DNA of 5,814 bases, from contig CAJCHQ010000475.1 of assembly GCA_903970295.1 (NCBI GenBank), positions 1 to 5,814 on the forward strand, written 5' to 3'. The notes beneath the pieces are model-generated. The model was not told the origin of the DNA, did not search any database, and saw only the letters and a program-made list of their open reading frames with translations. Positions 5,070-5,814 of this stretch are shown here, piece after piece. Position numbers and translations under genes: made by a program. Position 1 is the first letter of the stretch, and every line of letters starts with the position of its first letter. Origin of the DNA: Bryobacterales bacterium (GTDB lineage: Bacteria; Cyanobacteriota; Vampirovibrionia; Obscuribacterales; Obscuribacteraceae).

Positions 5070-5814
5070 CTGCTTCAACCCCCTGCCGTGATTTGAGTTC
5101 TTTAAATTGTTTGGTCATCTCAGGAATAATTTGATAGAGATCCCCAACGATGCCGTGATTAGCAAACTTGAAAATGGCAGCGTCTGGATCTTTGTTGACG
5201 GCGACGATTAAGCCTGATTTAGACATACCGACCCGGTGCTGAATCGCGCCCGAAATGCCAAAGGCCAGATAAAGTTTGGGTCGCACCGTTTTACCTGTCT
5301 GTCCAACTTGATTAGCGTAGGGAATCCAGCCTAAATCAACGACTTTGCGCGAGGCGCCCACTGCCGCATTGTCGAAACATTTGGCTAGTTCATAGAGTAG
5401 GGCAAAACCGTCAGCGCTGCCCAGTCCGTAACCGCCTGCGATAATCACATCAGCTTCGGTCAGTTTGACGCCTGTCGAAATTTCGCGAATCGTTTCGGCC
5501 ACAATCAAACGATAGTCGTCCGGTTTCAAATTGACGGGAACGGACACGATTTGTCCGACGCGGCCGGTTTCTTGCTTGAGAGGCACCATCACCCCCGGTC
5601 TGGTTGTAGCCATCTGCGGATTTTTCCACGGTCCTAGAATTCTTGCTTTCAAACTTTCGCCGAAGCTTGGCCGAATTGCGTACAGACAGTTCGGATAAAG
5701 TCCTATCTTGGTCGGGTCGACTTTGCTTTTGTGTTCATAAGGACCGATGTCCAATTCAGTGCAATCGGCAGTCAATCCGGTGTCGAAGTGGGCGGCAATG
5801 CGGGGCGCCAGATC
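5053..5814 (-). CDS. etfA: Electron transfer flavoprotein alpha subunit, EtfA/FixB (partial, N-terminus beyond right edge)
   Basis: This is the C-terminal part of EtfA, the ETF subunit that holds the mobile electron-carrying FAD and docks with dehydrogenases and ETF-QO. The 253 visible residues open with DLAPRIAAHFDTGLTADC, a classic EtfA stretch, so the frame clearly continues past the edge. TTG at 5775 inside it is not a real start. Next come TTRPGVM, the FAD-domain run AGGYGLGSADGF, VGASRKVVDLGW, VGQTGKTVRPKLY, GISGAIQHRVGM, VNKDPDAAIF and GIVGDLYQIIPE. These are the residues that wrap the FAD. The usual Arg of GGRG is Tyr here (visible residue 129). The gene ends in VVSAH with a TGA inside the start of the ETF-QO gene. 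EtfB/FixA is expected just upstream, outside the window. Whether this ETF bifurcates electrons cannot be decided without EtfB. Confidence 0.96.
   Translation of the reverse strand, partial: DLAPRIAAHFDTGLTADCTELDIGPYEHKSKVDPTKIGLYPNCLYAIRPSFGESLKARILGPWKNPQMATTRPGVMVPLKQETGRVGQIVSVPVNLKPDDYRLIVAETIREISTGVKLTEADVIIAGGYGLGSADGFALLYELAKCFDNAAVGASRKVVDLGWIPYANQVGQTGKTVRPKLYLAFGISGAIQHRVGMSKSGLIVAVNKDPDAAIFKFANHGIVGDLYQIIPEMTKQFKELKSRQGVEAVVSAH
5079..5084 (-). promoter_or_regulatory. Shine-Dalgarno-like site inside etfA, deciding the ETF-QO start
   Basis: AGGGGG on the minus strand lies within the last codons of etfA, 9 nt before TTG 5069 and directly against TTG 5078. The spacing favours 5069. 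Position and overlap suggest coupled translation of the two subunits. Confidence 0.5.

Overview
The window looks like bacterial chromosomal DNA of moderate GC content. It is densely coded, with two groups of genes. Two of the four gene starts inside the window appear to be TTG. No phage, insertion sequence, CRISPR, tRNA or rRNA signal was seen. The taxon cannot be fixed from the sequence. A zinc-ribbon Hanks kinase, small J-domain membrane proteins and a respiratory ETF dehydrogenase would fit a soil, water or sludge lineage such as the Obscuribacterales (non-photosynthetic relatives of Cyanobacteria), Planctomycetes or Acidobacteria. That is a guess from gene flavour only.

Left half (1-3348), a signalling group. 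A Ser/Thr protein kinase on the minus strand runs off the left edge, so its C-terminus is missing. It carries an N-terminal CxxC...CPxD zinc-ribbon-like knuckle. A 170-bp divergent control region (857-1026) holds a near-perfect 19-bp palindrome and candidate promoter elements. It separates the kinase from a plus-strand gene for a J-domain protein with two C-terminal membrane helices. After a 114-bp gap with a strong Shine-Dalgarno comes a PP2C-like phosphatase with a disordered linker, one membrane helix and an Ala/Gly/His-rich tail. Kinase plus phosphatase make a plausible write/erase pair. The J-domain protein between them suggests a link to Hsp70 or to membrane-protein quality control, but this is inference from gene order.

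Right half (3354-5814), an electron-transfer operon on the minus strand. The C-terminal part of EtfA/FixB enters from the right edge and overlaps the start of a FixC-FixX-type ETF:quinone oxidoreductase. EtfA with its usual partner EtfB (expected beyond the right edge) would collect electrons from flavin dehydrogenases such as acyl-CoA dehydrogenases. The membrane-associated oxidoreductase would pass them to quinone. This oxidoreductase has eight cysteines in its ferredoxin domain where ordinary ETF-QO has four, and an altered GxGxxG flavin-binding loop.

The two groups converge at 3348/3354 with only 5 bp between stop codons and no visible terminator. The most notable signals are the expanded cysteine set and degenerate Rossmann loop of the ETF-QO, and the kinase / J-domain / phosphatase neighbourhood.
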